Both the position numbers and the translations under genes were made by a program. The notes beneath the pieces were generated by a model. The model ran no database searches, was not told where the DNA came from, and saw only the letters and a program-made list of their open reading frames with translations. Positions 53,102 to 61,915 of a stretch of 64,000 bases of DNA are shown here, one piece after another. Every line of letters begins with the position of its first letter. Position 1 is the first letter of the stretch. Source of the DNA: Phenylobacterium sp. (GTDB lineage: Bacteria; Pseudomonadota; Alphaproteobacteria; Caulobacterales; Caulobacteraceae); contig NZ_WGNY01000033.1 of assembly GCF_016124325.1 (NCBI RefSeq), positions 62,001-126,000 on the forward strand, read 5' to 3'.

Positions 53102-54568
53102 ATGCGAGCGCGCGACGAGCACCGGCGTCCGTCCCACGCCGCGCCGTCCGATGGCGCGGCGGCGGCGAAGCGCGCCCGTCCGACGGCGTTCGACAGCCTG
53201 GCCGTCCGCATCGGCATGATCTTCGTCGCGGGGCTGGCCGCCGCGATGATCGCTTTCATCGTCGCCATGCTTTGGCCCGGCGGCCCCGCGCGGCCGATCT
53301 TCAGCCTCGTCGCCCCGGCCGACGCCGCCGCCATGGCCGAGGCGGTCGAGGCCGCGCCGCCCGAGCTGCGGCCCCGCGTGCTCCGCGCGCTCAACGTGGA
53401 ACCCCTCCGCGTCAGCCTCGCGCCAGGCTTCCCGACCGACGTGGCGGGCGAGTCCGGGCCGCTGGAGCCGCGCCTCGAACAACGGCTGGAGCAGCGCTAC
53501 GCCCGCTACGCTGCGGCGTTCGGCGATCGTCCGTTCCGGGTGCAGACCCGCTTCCGCGCCGCCGTGCGGCCGCTGCAGGGGGGCGGGCTGGGCGCGGTCT
53601 CGCCGGTGCGCCTGCTGGTCGGCCTCGACGACGGCCAGGTGCTCGTCATCGAGCGGACGCGCCTCCCGGCGCTCGAACGCCTGGTCCGCCGCAGCGCCGC
53701 GATCGGCGCGATCGGCGTGGCCGCGCTGCTCGTGGTCCTGTTCGCCGCCGTCAGCCAGACCGCGCGGCCGATCCGCGCCCTGGCCGACGGCGCCCGCCGC
53801 TTCGCCGAGGATCTGTCGGCCGATGACCTGCCCGAGCGCGGCTCCGCCGAGCTTCGCGACCTGTCGGCCGCCTTCAACCACATGAAGCGCACCATCCGCG
53901 GCCTCGTGGACGAGCGCACCCGCATGCTGGCCGCCATCGCCCACGACCTGCGCACCTATCTCACCCGTCTGCGCCTGCGGGCCGACTTCATCGACGATCC
54001 CGACCAGCACGCCCGCGCCGTGGCCGACATCGAGGAGGCGAGCGCGCTGCTGGACGACACGCTCACCTTCGCCCGGCACGCCACGGCCGATGCGCCGGCC
54101 GAGGCCCCGTGTGTCGATGTGGACGAGGAGCTGGCCCGCCTGGCCGAGGTGCGCGCCGAGCTCGGCCAGCCCATCGCCGTCGCGCCGCTGGCGGGCGGTC
54201 CGCTTCATGCGGCCTGCGCGCCCCTGGCGCTGCGCCGGATGCTGGCCAACCTCGTCGACAACGCCGTCCGCTACGGCGGCGGGGGGCGGGTTGGCGCAGG
54301 GGCCGACGGCGACGGGATCTGGATCGCGGTGGAGGATGACGGTCCCGGCGTGCCGGCCGAAGCGCTGGCGCGTCTCACTGCCCCGTTCGAGCGCCTCGAA
54401 CCCTCGCGCGGCCGCGAATCGGCGGGGGCGGGCCTGGGCCTGGCGATCGTCCGCGCGCTGGCCGAGAGCCAGGGCGGCCGGCTGATCCTGGAGAATCGGC
54501 CCGGGGGCGGCCTGCGCGCCGCCCTTCGCCTTCGCGCCGCGACGCTGGAACGGCGGTCCGAGCCCTAG
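53102..54568 (+). CDS. sensor histidine kinase with an atypical H-box
   Basis: A 488-residue membrane kinase. A hydrophobic segment near residues 38-58 (IGMIFVAGLAAAMIAFIVAML) and a second near 229-246 (IGAIGVAALLVVLFAAV) enclose a periplasmic region. HAMP (ARPIRALADGARRFAEDL) and HisKA follow; the H-box is AIAHDLRTYLTRLRLR, where Tyr replaces the usual Pro after RT. The ATPase domain has LVDNAVRYGG, EDDGPGVP and GAGLGLAIVRA. It likely pairs with the OmpR-type regulator nearby. Its stop overlaps the convergent TetR stop by 4 bp. Confidence 0.88.
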   Translation: MRARDEHRRPSHAAPSDGAAAAKRARPTAFDSLAVRIGMIFVAGLAAAMIAFIVAMLWPGGPARPIFSLVAPADAAAMAEAVEAAPPELRPRVLRALNVEPLRVSLAPGFPTDVAGESGPLEPRLEQRLEQRYARYAAAFGDRPFRVQTRFRAAVRPLQGGGLGAVSPVRLLVGLDDGQVLVIERTRLPALERLVRRSAAIGAIGVAALLVVLFAAVSQTARPIRALADGARRFAEDLSADDLPERGSAELRDLSAAFNHMKRTIRGLVDERTRMLAAIAHDLRTYLTRLRLRADFIDDPDQHARAVADIEEASALLDDTLTFARHATADAPAEAPCVDVDEELARLAEVRAELGQPIAVAPLAGGPLHAACAPLALRRMLANLVDNAVRYGGGGRVGAGADGDGIWIAVEDDGPGVPAEALARLTAPFERLEPSRGRESAGAGLGLAIVRALAESQGGRLILENRPGGGLRAALRLRAATLERRSEP

Positions 54569-55200
54569 CTGCGGCCGCGCTTGCCCGGTGCGCGCTCCAT
54601 CGCCCCGCCACGGGCGCCGAGCGTCTCGAGCCACAGGTCGATCATCGCCCGCTGCCGGGCCGGGGGAATGCGGCCCACGCCCAGCAGCACCTGCACGCCG
54701 ATCCCGTCGATCAGCGCCACCAGGCTCTGGGCGGCGTGCTGGACGTCCACGTCGGGGGCGACCTCGCCCTCCTCCTGGGCGCGGGCGAGCAGGCGGGCCA
54801 GGCGGTCGCGCCACTCGTCGTAGCGCAGGCCCATGACGCGGGCGACGTCGGCGTCGTAGGCGGAACGCTCCCAGTAGCCCACCCAGATTCGCCAATATCC
54901 CCGCGTCTCCGCCGTCAGCGGCAGGGCGAGCGCCACCACGCGGCGGATCGCGTCCAGGGCCGACGGGGCCCGCTCGGCGCGCGCCATGCGTTCACGGACG
55001 AGCCGGGACGACAGCTCCGACGCCTGGATCAGCAGCTGGTCCTTGGATTGGAAATAGTGGGTGAGGGCCCCGGTGGTGAAGCCGGCCTCCTTGGCCACCT
55101 CGCGAACCGTGAGCCCCGGCACGCCTTCGCGCACGATCACGCGCAGGGCCGCGGCCGCGAAGATTTCCCGCCGCTCGTCGTGATCGACAACCCTGGCCAT
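54565..55200 (-). CDS. TetR family repressor (BetI-like) of the receptor-monooxygenase module
   Basis: A 211-residue regulator. The HTH is LTVREVAKEAGFTTGALTHYFQSKDQLL (about residues 30-57), preceded by an Arg/Asp-rich start MARVVDHDERREIF. The ligand-binding domain is helical, with WRIWVGYWERSAYD and AQSLVALIDGIGVQVL resembling the TetR_C_6/BetI type. The longer frame start was rejected because it would run toward the operators. Three matching 14-bp operators lie between this gene and the TonB receptor, a fourth upstream of the LLM gene. It is the probable repressor of all of them. The inducer is unknown. Confidence 0.9.
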   Translation of the reverse strand: MARVVDHDERREIFAAAALRVIVREGVPGLTVREVAKEAGFTTGALTHYFQSKDQLLIQASELSSRLVRERMARAERAPSALDAIRRVVALALPLTAETRGYWRIWVGYWERSAYDADVARVMGLRYDEWRDRLARLLARAQEEGEVAPDVDVQHAAQSLVALIDGIGVQVLLGVGRIPPARQRAMIDLWLETLGARGGAMERAPGKRGRS

Positions 55201-55282
55201 GCGCCGCCCCAAGCTACCTGTCACGCTGTGCCGCATTCCGTATCGCGGTGACAACCCCGACGGGCCGGGCGCAGGCATTTTT

Positions 55283-55310
55283 CAAACGAACGTTATATAA
55301 CGAGCATTAT
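55283..55310. promoter_or_regulatory. tandem TetR operators 1 and 2
   Basis: CAAACGAACGTTAT (55283-55296) and ATAACGAGCATTAT (55297-55310) abut each other. Both fit the pattern NNAACG-N3-(A/G)TTAT found at four places in this window. They lie between the divergent TetR and TonB receptor genes and overlap the A+T-rich region expected to hold both promoters. Confidence 0.8.
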
Positions 55311-55329
55311 GTGGACCCTTTCCGTTTAC

Positions 55330-55343
55330 GGAACGCGTGTTAT
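55330..55343. promoter_or_regulatory. TetR operator 3
   Basis: GGAACGCGTGTTAT, 33 bp (about three helical turns) after operator 2 and 69 bp before the TonB receptor start. It fits the same 14-bp pattern. Confidence 0.78.
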
Positions 55344-55412
55344 GTTTCCGCTTCAAGCCGGAGGCCGGGCCAACGCCCGCGACACTCGCGGCGCTGAACG
55401 AGGGGGGAAGCC

Positions 55413-57659
55413 GTGAGCCGCACTCTGCGGACTATCCTGTTTTCTGCATCCGCCGTTGCATTGGTCGCGCCGGCGGCGCCAGCCCTGGCCCAGGACCGCG
55501 CCTCCGGCGCCCTGGTCGAGGAACTGATCGTCACCGCCCAGAAGCGCGAGGAACAGGCGCAGGACGTGCCGATCGCGCTCACCGCCATCTCGGGCGACCA
55601 GCTCGAGAAGCAGGGCGTCGTGGGCTTCCAGGACCTTTCCACCCGCATACCGTCGCTGCGCTTCGGTTCGGGCGTCACGGGCGGCGAGAACGTCATCACC
55701 CTGCGCGGGGTGGGCAGCCAGAACACCACCAGCGGCGGCGACTCGCCGGTCGCCTACAATCTCGACGGGGTCTATCTCGCCCGCACCACCTCGGTGGATC
55801 CGGAGTTCTTCGACGTCGACCGCATCGAGGTGCTGCGCGGGCCCCAGGGCACGCTCTACGGACGCAACTCGGTGGGCGGCTCGGTCAACGTCATCAGCCG
55901 GGCGCCGAGCGCCGAGCTGGGCGGCCACGCCGACGCCCTGCTCGGCAACTACGACGCGCGCATCTTCCGCGGCTGGCTGAACGCCCCGCTCTATACCCAC
56001 GACGACGGCGGTTTCGCCGCGATCCGGATCTCGGCGGTCAAGGCCGACCACGACGGCTACCAGAAAAACCTCTTCACCGGTCCCGGCGCCACCCACGACG
56101 CCGACGGTCAGGACTTCTGGATGATCCGCGGCCAGCTGTTCGTGAAGTTCTCCGAACAGGCCGATTTCCGGCTGGTCGTCTCGGCGTCCGACAACGGCGA
56201 CCCTGTGGCCACCAAGACCCGCTGGAACCTGGCGCCGGCGCGCTACGTCGGCGCCCAGCCCTACCTCGACGATCCGCGCGAGGTGCGGAAGAACAGCCCC
56301 GAGAACTTCGACCAGAAGAACCGCTACGCCTCGGGGACCTTCAACTACGACCTGGGTCCGGCCACCCTGACCTCGGTGACGGGCTACGCCTCCGGCAAGT
56401 GGGCCCAATCGAGCGATCCCGACGCCTCCGAGCTGACCCTGGCGAACAATCCCTACTGGACGCTCGACCAGTTCCAGTGGTCGCAGGAGGTGCGCCTGGC
56501 CTCCAACCCCTCGGACGCGCCGCTCTCGTGGATCATCGGCGGTTTCTTCTTCAGTGAGAAGGTGGGCCAGACCTTCCAGTTCTTCGACACGGGGCTGAAC
56601 TCGGCCTCGCCGTTCACCGACAACTTCGTCTTCACCAACGGCGGCATCTACAAGACCCGGTCGCAGGCCGTGTTCGGCCAGGCCGACTTCGATCTCGAGA
56701 AGGCCGGCATGGGCGCGCCGGTCACCCTCACCGTCGGCCTGCGCTACACGCACGACCGCAAGAAGGGCTTCGACTTCCTCAACTACACCCTGCCGCTGAT
56801 CGGCTTCTCCACCGAGCCGACCAAGAATTTCAACGAGAGCTGGAGCGAGGTGACCGGCAAGGCCGGCATCACCTGGCGCGTCTCCGACAACGCGCTGGTC
56901 TACGCCAACTACGCCCGCGGCTATCTGTCGGGCGGCGGGCTCGTCGGGAACTTCCCGGGCATCTACCAGCCCGAGAAGGTCCGCGCCTGGGAGGCGGGGT
57001 TCAAGACCACCCTGGCCGACGGGCGGGTCGTCTTCAACGGCGCGGCCTACCGCCAGAAGCTGCGCGACATGCAGGTGTTCGTGCAGGACATCACCGGCTC
57101 GCGGATCGACAATGCGGGCCGCGCCCACGTGAACGGGCTGGAGCTGGAGGCCGTGGCCACGCCCGCGGGCGGCCTGCGCCTCAATGCGGCGGTCGCCCTC
57201 ACCAAGGCCGAGTACGACGAGTACACGACCATCGACAACCGCTACGCGGGGGCCGCCCCGGGCTGCGACGCCACCACCCGGCTCTGCGATTTCGCGGGCA
57301 ACCGGCTGGTGCAGACGCCCAAGTACACCATCAACGTCGGCGCCCAGTACGCGTTCGACACGGCCTTCGGCCAGCTGACGCCGCGCGTGGACATCTTCCG
57401 CTCCGGCGACCTCTACTTCCTCTCCGCCAACTCGCCGTTGGAACGTCAGGGCGCCTACACCCTGGTCGACCTCAGCGTGAACTGGCGCGCGCCCGACGCC
57501 CGCTGGAGTGTCGACGCCTTCGTCCGCAACGTCGGGAACAAGGACATCATCTCCAACGACGGCCTGCAGTCCAACACCCTGGGCGGCGGCTTCGGCTTCG
57601 ACAACTACACCTACTACCCGCCGCGCACCTGGGGCGTGCGGGTCGGCTACGACTTCTAG
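55413..57659 (+). CDS. TonB-dependent receptor of the TetR-controlled module
   Basis: A 748-residue outer-membrane receptor. GTG start preceded by GAGGGGGG; signal ILFSASAVALVAPAAPALAQ. The TonB box region is VEELIVTAQKREEQAQDVPIA, followed by the plug (LEKQGVVGFQDLSTRIPSLRFGSG-like, ITLRGVGSQNTTSGGD, RIEVLRGPQGTLYGRNSVGG). The barrel ends WGVRVGYDF with a terminal Phe. This type, common in Caulobacterales and sphingomonads, imports aromatic, terpenoid or other carbon sources. Three TetR operators precede it. It heads a probable operon with the VOC and cyclase genes, 12 and 0 bp apart. Confidence 0.93.
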   Translation: MSRTLRTILFSASAVALVAPAAPALAQDRASGALVEELIVTAQKREEQAQDVPIALTAISGDQLEKQGVVGFQDLSTRIPSLRFGSGVTGGENVITLRGVGSQNTTSGGDSPVAYNLDGVYLARTTSVDPEFFDVDRIEVLRGPQGTLYGRNSVGGSVNVISRAPSAELGGHADALLGNYDARIFRGWLNAPLYTHDDGGFAAIRISAVKADHDGYQKNLFTGPGATHDADGQDFWMIRGQLFVKFSEQADFRLVVSASDNGDPVATKTRWNLAPARYVGAQPYLDDPREVRKNSPENFDQKNRYASGTFNYDLGPATLTSVTGYASGKWAQSSDPDASELTLANNPYWTLDQFQWSQEVRLASNPSDAPLSWIIGGFFFSEKVGQTFQFFDTGLNSASPFTDNFVFTNGGIYKTRSQAVFGQADFDLEKAGMGAPVTLTVGLRYTHDRKKGFDFLNYTLPLIGFSTEPTKNFNESWSEVTGKAGITWRVSDNALVYANYARGYLSGGGLVGNFPGIYQPEKVRAWEAGFKTTLADGRVVFNGAAYRQKLRDMQVFVQDITGSRIDNAGRAHVNGLELEAVATPAGGLRLNAAVALTKAEYDEYTTIDNRYAGAAPGCDATTRLCDFAGNRLVQTPKYTINVGAQYAFDTAFGQLTPRVDIFRSGDLYFLSANSPLERQGAYTLVDLSVNWRAPDARWSVDAFVRNVGNKDIISNDGLQSNTLGGGFGFDNYTYYPPRTWGVRVGYDF

Positions 57660-57671
57660 GGGGTTGTGCTC

Positions 57672-58181
57672 ATGGGTCAGTGGTCGCTCGCCAGCCTCTA
57701 CCACACGGTCGTCAACTGCCGGGACCTCGACGAGTCGGTCGCCTTCTACCGGCGGCTCGGGTTCGAGGTCCTGAACGACCGCCGGGACGTGACCTGGCCC
57801 GAGTTCGTCGCGGGCATCTTCGGCCTGCGGCGGGCCAGTGGCCGCGGCGTGCTGATGGTGCTGCCCGACGATCCCGACGGGCCGATGATCGACCTGATCG
57901 AGTGGCTGGAGCCGAAGGCGGTGTTCCCGGATCCGGACGCGGTGGCGACCACCGTGCCGCGGATCATCGCCTTCCGCACCCGCAACGTGCACGCCGCCTA
58001 CGAGCAGCTCACCGCCGCGGGCGTGCGCTTCACCCAGCCGGTCTACACGCCCGCGGAGGCCCTCGGCATCGTCGGCACGGCCTGCTGCTACGACCCCAAC
58101 GGCAACATCATCGAGATGATCGAGCTCGAGCCCGGCGTGCGCCATTCCCGGGCCAACGAGGCGCTGGCGAAGGGGTCATGA
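57672..58181 (+). CDS. VOC family enzyme in the TetR-controlled module
   Basis: A 169-residue vicinal oxygen chelate protein. ATG follows AGGGGG with 8-base spacing. The N-terminal unit has LYHTVVNCRDLDESVAFYRRLGFEVL (a His at residue 11 as first metal ligand) and the C-terminal unit has RNVHAAYEQLTAAGVRF and YDPNGNIIEMIEL, whose Glu is the usual last metal ligand. It could be a glyoxalase, isomerase or extradiol-type dioxygenase. Its TGA overlaps the cyclase ATG. It is part of the TonB receptor operon. Confidence 0.86.
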   Translation: MGQWSLASLYHTVVNCRDLDESVAFYRRLGFEVLNDRRDVTWPEFVAGIFGLRRASGRGVLMVLPDDPDGPMIDLIEWLEPKAVFPDPDAVATTVPRIIAFRTRNVHAAYEQLTAAGVRFTQPVYTPAEALGIVGTACCYDPNGNIIEMIELEPGVRHSRANEALAKGS

Positions 58182-59140
58182 ACCGGCGCGACTTTGATTC
58201 CCGGCGCGGGCCGCACCCCGACTCGATGAGCGACGCCGAGCTGCGGGCCCTGTTCGACCGCGTCTCCAACTGGGGGCGCTGGGGGGCGGACGACGAGCGG
58301 GGGGCGCTCAATCACATCGGGCCGGCCGAGATCGTCGCGGCCGCGGGGCTGGTGCGGGAGGGCCGGACAGTCAGCCTGTCGCGCGACTTCCCCACTCAGC
58401 CGGGGCCGGAGAACCCCTGGCCGGCGCAGCACCACATGGTCATCGCCGGCGACGACTGCTGCGTGCCCGGGGTGGACGGCCTGGAGGTCTCCACCGACTT
58501 CATCGGCATCGCCTACCACGGCATGGCGTCCAGCCACATCGACGCCCTCTGCCACATCTTCTTGCAGGGGCGCATGTACAACGGCCGCGCCGCCGGCGAG
58601 GTGAAGAGCACGGGCGCGCGGTCCAACACAATCATGTCCCTGCGCGACGGGCTCGTCGGCCGCGGCGTGCTCTTGGACGTGCCGCGCGCGCAGGGCCGGC
58701 CGTTCGTCGAGGCCGACCACCTCGTCACCACCGAGGAGCTGGAGGCCGCCGAGGCGGCCCACGGGATCCAGGTGGGGAAGGGCGACATCCTCCTCGTGCG
58801 CCTGGGCCGCGACGCGCGCCGGGCGGTCCACTCCGATCAGGCGGTGGCGGGGCTGGACCCGCGGGCCGTCGAGTGGCTGCACGCCCGGCAGGTGGCCGTG
58901 CTGGGCGGCGACGGCGTCCACGACCCGATTCCCAACGGCGTGATCCATCGCGACTGGGCCATGCCGATCCACATCCTGGGCCTGGTCGCCATGGGCCTGC
59001 ACCTGCTGGACAACCTCGACCTGGAGTCCGTGGCGCAGGCCTGCGCCGAGCTCGGCCGCTGGTCGTTCCAGTTCGCCGCCGGGCCCCTGCGCATCCAGGG
59101 CGGAACCGGTTCGCCCCTCAATCCCATCGCCATTTTCTGA
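58178..59140 (+). CDS. cyclase family hydrolase (kynurenine formamidase-like)
   Basis: A 320-residue metal-dependent hydrolase of the cyclase family. The metal site reads YHGMASSHIDALCHIF, matching the HxGxxxHxDxxxH pattern although the usual GTH is SSH. Later elements are GRGVLLDVPRAQG and VGKGDILLVRLG. Members hydrolyse N-formylkynurenine, hydantoin-like or lactone/ester bonds. The ATG sits in ATGA with the VOC stop, with AGGGG before it. It is encoded before the LLM gene by 82 bp that carry operator 4. Its reaction in this pathway is unknown. Confidence 0.87.
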   Translation: MNRRDFDSRRGPHPDSMSDAELRALFDRVSNWGRWGADDERGALNHIGPAEIVAAAGLVREGRTVSLSRDFPTQPGPENPWPAQHHMVIAGDDCCVPGVDGLEVSTDFIGIAYHGMASSHIDALCHIFLQGRMYNGRAAGEVKSTGARSNTIMSLRDGLVGRGVLLDVPRAQGRPFVEADHLVTTEELEAAEAAHGIQVGKGDILLVRLGRDARRAVHSDQAVAGLDPRAVEWLHARQVAVLGGDGVHDPIPNGVIHRDWAMPIHILGLVAMGLHLLDNLDLESVAQACAELGRWSFQFAAGPLRIQGGTGSPLNPIAIF

Positions 59141-59184
59141 GCATGACCGGCCATTCGACGCCAGCGCTCGCCATGTCTGAAAAT

Positions 59185-59198
59185 ATAACGCATGTTAT
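59185..59198. promoter_or_regulatory. TetR operator 4, upstream of the LLM monooxygenase
   Basis: ATAACGCATGTTAT has perfect ATAAC/GTTAT arms. It is the best match to the pattern seen three times upstream of the TonB receptor. It lies 25 bp before the monooxygenase start, in an A+T-rich patch, suggesting an internal regulated promoter. Confidence 0.8.
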
Positions 59199-59222
59199 GT
59201 ATCAAGCCGCCGGAGGAAACCT

Positions 59223-60407
59223 GTGAAGTTCGATGTCTTCTGTGAGATCCAGCGCGCCTTCCCCTGGAAGGACGGCGCCGACGAGGCCAGCCTGTTCCGC
59301 GAGATCATCGCCCAGGCCCAGGCGGCCGAGGCCGCCGGCTTCGAGACCTGGTGGCAGGTGGAGCACCACGGCTCGCCCCAGTTCAGCTACTCCTCGGCGC
59401 CGGAGGTGGTGCTGACCGCCATCGCCATGTCCACCTCAACCTTACGGGTGGGCCATGCCGGGGTGCTGGCGCCGTTCCGCATCAACGCTCCGCTGCGGGT
59501 GGCCGAGCGCGCCGCGACCCTGGACCTGCTGTCCGGCGGGCGGTTCGAGCTCGGGCTGGCCAAGTCCGGCGGCAAGGAGTGGGAGACCTTCGGCGTCGAT
59601 CCCGACAAGGCGCGCGACGAGGTGCGCGAGGCCTTCCGAATGATCCCGCGCATCTGGACCGAGCCGGAGTTCTCCTGGGAAGGCGAGGACTACCGCGTGC
59701 CGCCGCGCGAGGTGACGCCCAAGCCGCTGCAGAAGCCCCATCCGCGCCTCTGGCAGACCTGCGGCTCGCCCGAGAGCTTCCACATGGCCGGAGAACTCGG
59801 CGTTGGCGCGCTGGGCACCACGCTGCTGAGCCCGGTCGCCTTCCTGGGCCAGATGTTGCGCGAGCACGACCGCGGCCTGGCCGCCTGCCGGGAACCCGCC
59901 GGCAAGGTGGTGAACGCCCAGAAGGGCTGCTTCACCTTCGTCCACGTGGCCGAGAGCCGGGCGCAGGCCATCGCCAACGGCGCGGCATGGTCGGCGCTCT
60001 GGTACGTCAACACCGCGCCGGTCGTCTTCAAGGTGCCGCGGCGGGTCTGGTACGACATGATCAAGGCTGGCCTGCACCCCAACTCGGCCCGCGACACGGC
60101 CGCGTTGCAGAAGCTCGATCCGCACGAGGTCGAGATCCAGGCCGACGATCCCCCGGTGGTGCAGGTGCTGAAGCGTATGGCGCAGGGCCAGGAGATCAGC
60201 TTCGAGGAGGCTCACGAGGTGCTGGAGCCGCTGGACAGCGTGGTGATCGGCGATCCCGACCACTGCATCGAGCGGCTGCGCGGCTACCAGGCGATCGGGG
60301 CCGACAGGGTGATGTGCCTGATGCAGTTCGGCTCGATCCCGCACGAGGCGGTGCTGCGCAGCTTCGAACTGGCCGGCCGCCTTGTCGCCCCGGCGTTCGC
60401 GGCCTGA
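59223..60407 (+). CDS. LLM class flavin-dependent monooxygenase (luciferase-like)
   Basis: A 394-residue bacterial-luciferase-like TIM-barrel flavoprotein. GTG start after GGAGGAAA. Elements are VEHHGSPQFSYSSAPEVVLTA, TLRVGHAGVLAPFRINAPLRVAE and LDLLSGGRFELGLAKSG, typical of the FMN/F420-type fold, and HPRLWQTCGSPESF. It would oxygenate a substrate using reduced flavin from a separate reductase, which is not encoded nearby. It is the last gene of the TetR-linked module and has its own operator. A terminator-like hairpin follows. The substrate is unknown. Confidence 0.9.
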   Translation: MKFDVFCEIQRAFPWKDGADEASLFREIIAQAQAAEAAGFETWWQVEHHGSPQFSYSSAPEVVLTAIAMSTSTLRVGHAGVLAPFRINAPLRVAERAATLDLLSGGRFELGLAKSGGKEWETFGVDPDKARDEVREAFRMIPRIWTEPEFSWEGEDYRVPPREVTPKPLQKPHPRLWQTCGSPESFHMAGELGVGALGTTLLSPVAFLGQMLREHDRGLAACREPAGKVVNAQKGCFTFVHVAESRAQAIANGAAWSALWYVNTAPVVFKVPRRVWYDMIKAGLHPNSARDTAALQKLDPHEVEIQADDPPVVQVLKRMAQGQEISFEEAHEVLEPLDSVVIGDPDHCIERLRGYQAIGADRVMCLMQFGSIPHEAVLRSFELAGRLVAPAFAA

Positions 60408-60421
60408 GAACCGGCCCCCAA

Positions 60422-60446
60422 GCCTACGTCCGCTTTTGACGTAGGC
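60422..60446. terminator. hairpin after the LLM gene
   Basis: GCCTACGTC-N7-GACGTAGGC has perfect 9-bp arms and a T-rich loop (CGCTTTT). It lies 15 bp after the stop. There is no U tract after it, so a Rho-independent terminator is only probable. Confidence 0.6.
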
Positions 60447-60523
60447 CGGTCCGAATCTTCCCTGGTCAGGCGGAAGGCGTTGCGCCGCCTGGCCGGGGAC
60501 CCGGGCCGCGGCTCGCGGGATGA

Positions 60524-60538
60524 GAACATCTTGCGAAC
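60524..60538 (+). promoter_or_regulatory. LexA (SOS) box of recA
   Basis: GAAC-ATCTTGC-GAAC matches the alphaproteobacterial direct-repeat SOS box GTTC/GAAC with 7-bp spacing. It lies 94 bp before the recA start. LexA binding and DNA-damage induction follow from this established motif. Confidence 0.85.
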
Positions 60539-60631
60539 CCGGAACAAAGGCGGTACGTCTTGAGTCCTCGACGCGGCGACGCGTTCTCCCGACCGGGTTG
60601 GCGGGAATCTGCGGTAGAGAGGGATCAGGCA

Positions 60632-61711
<1,080 letters not shown>

Positions 61712-61782
61712 GGCCCCGATCCCGGCGCGCGCGCTCCGCCAACCCGCCCGCGTCGCCACCCTGAAGGGCCTCGTAAGAGGCA

Positions 61783-61811
61783 GGACGCTCCGGCGAAAGC
61801 CCGGGGCGTCC
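61783..61811 (+). terminator. recA transcription terminator
   Basis: GGACGCTCCGG pairs with CCGGGGCGTCC (11 bp, one G-U) around a 7-nt loop, followed by TTTGCATTT. A small GCCTC-GTAA-GAGGC stem lies just before it (61768-61781). Position and shape fit a Rho-independent terminator between recA and alaS. Confidence 0.8.
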
Positions 61812-61915
61812 TTTGCATTTCCACCGCGCTTTCCCTAGGCCCCCCGTTTCGCGTACACCGAGCCGGCCCCACATCGGGGCGACGCGTTGCGAGTTCACCT
61901 TCGAGATCGAGACCC

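Noticed and set aside
55353..58145. Minus-strand open frame of 930 codons opposite the TonB receptor and VOC genes
   Set aside because: Antisense to clear receptor and VOC coding; composition is Val/Gly/Ala/Arg-rich and lacks any recognisable domain.
57680..58177. N-terminal extension of the cyclase gene through the VOC gene as a fusion
   Set aside because: The extension is the VOC gene read in another frame. An ATG with AGGGG upstream at 58178 gives the proper start, overlapping the VOC stop.
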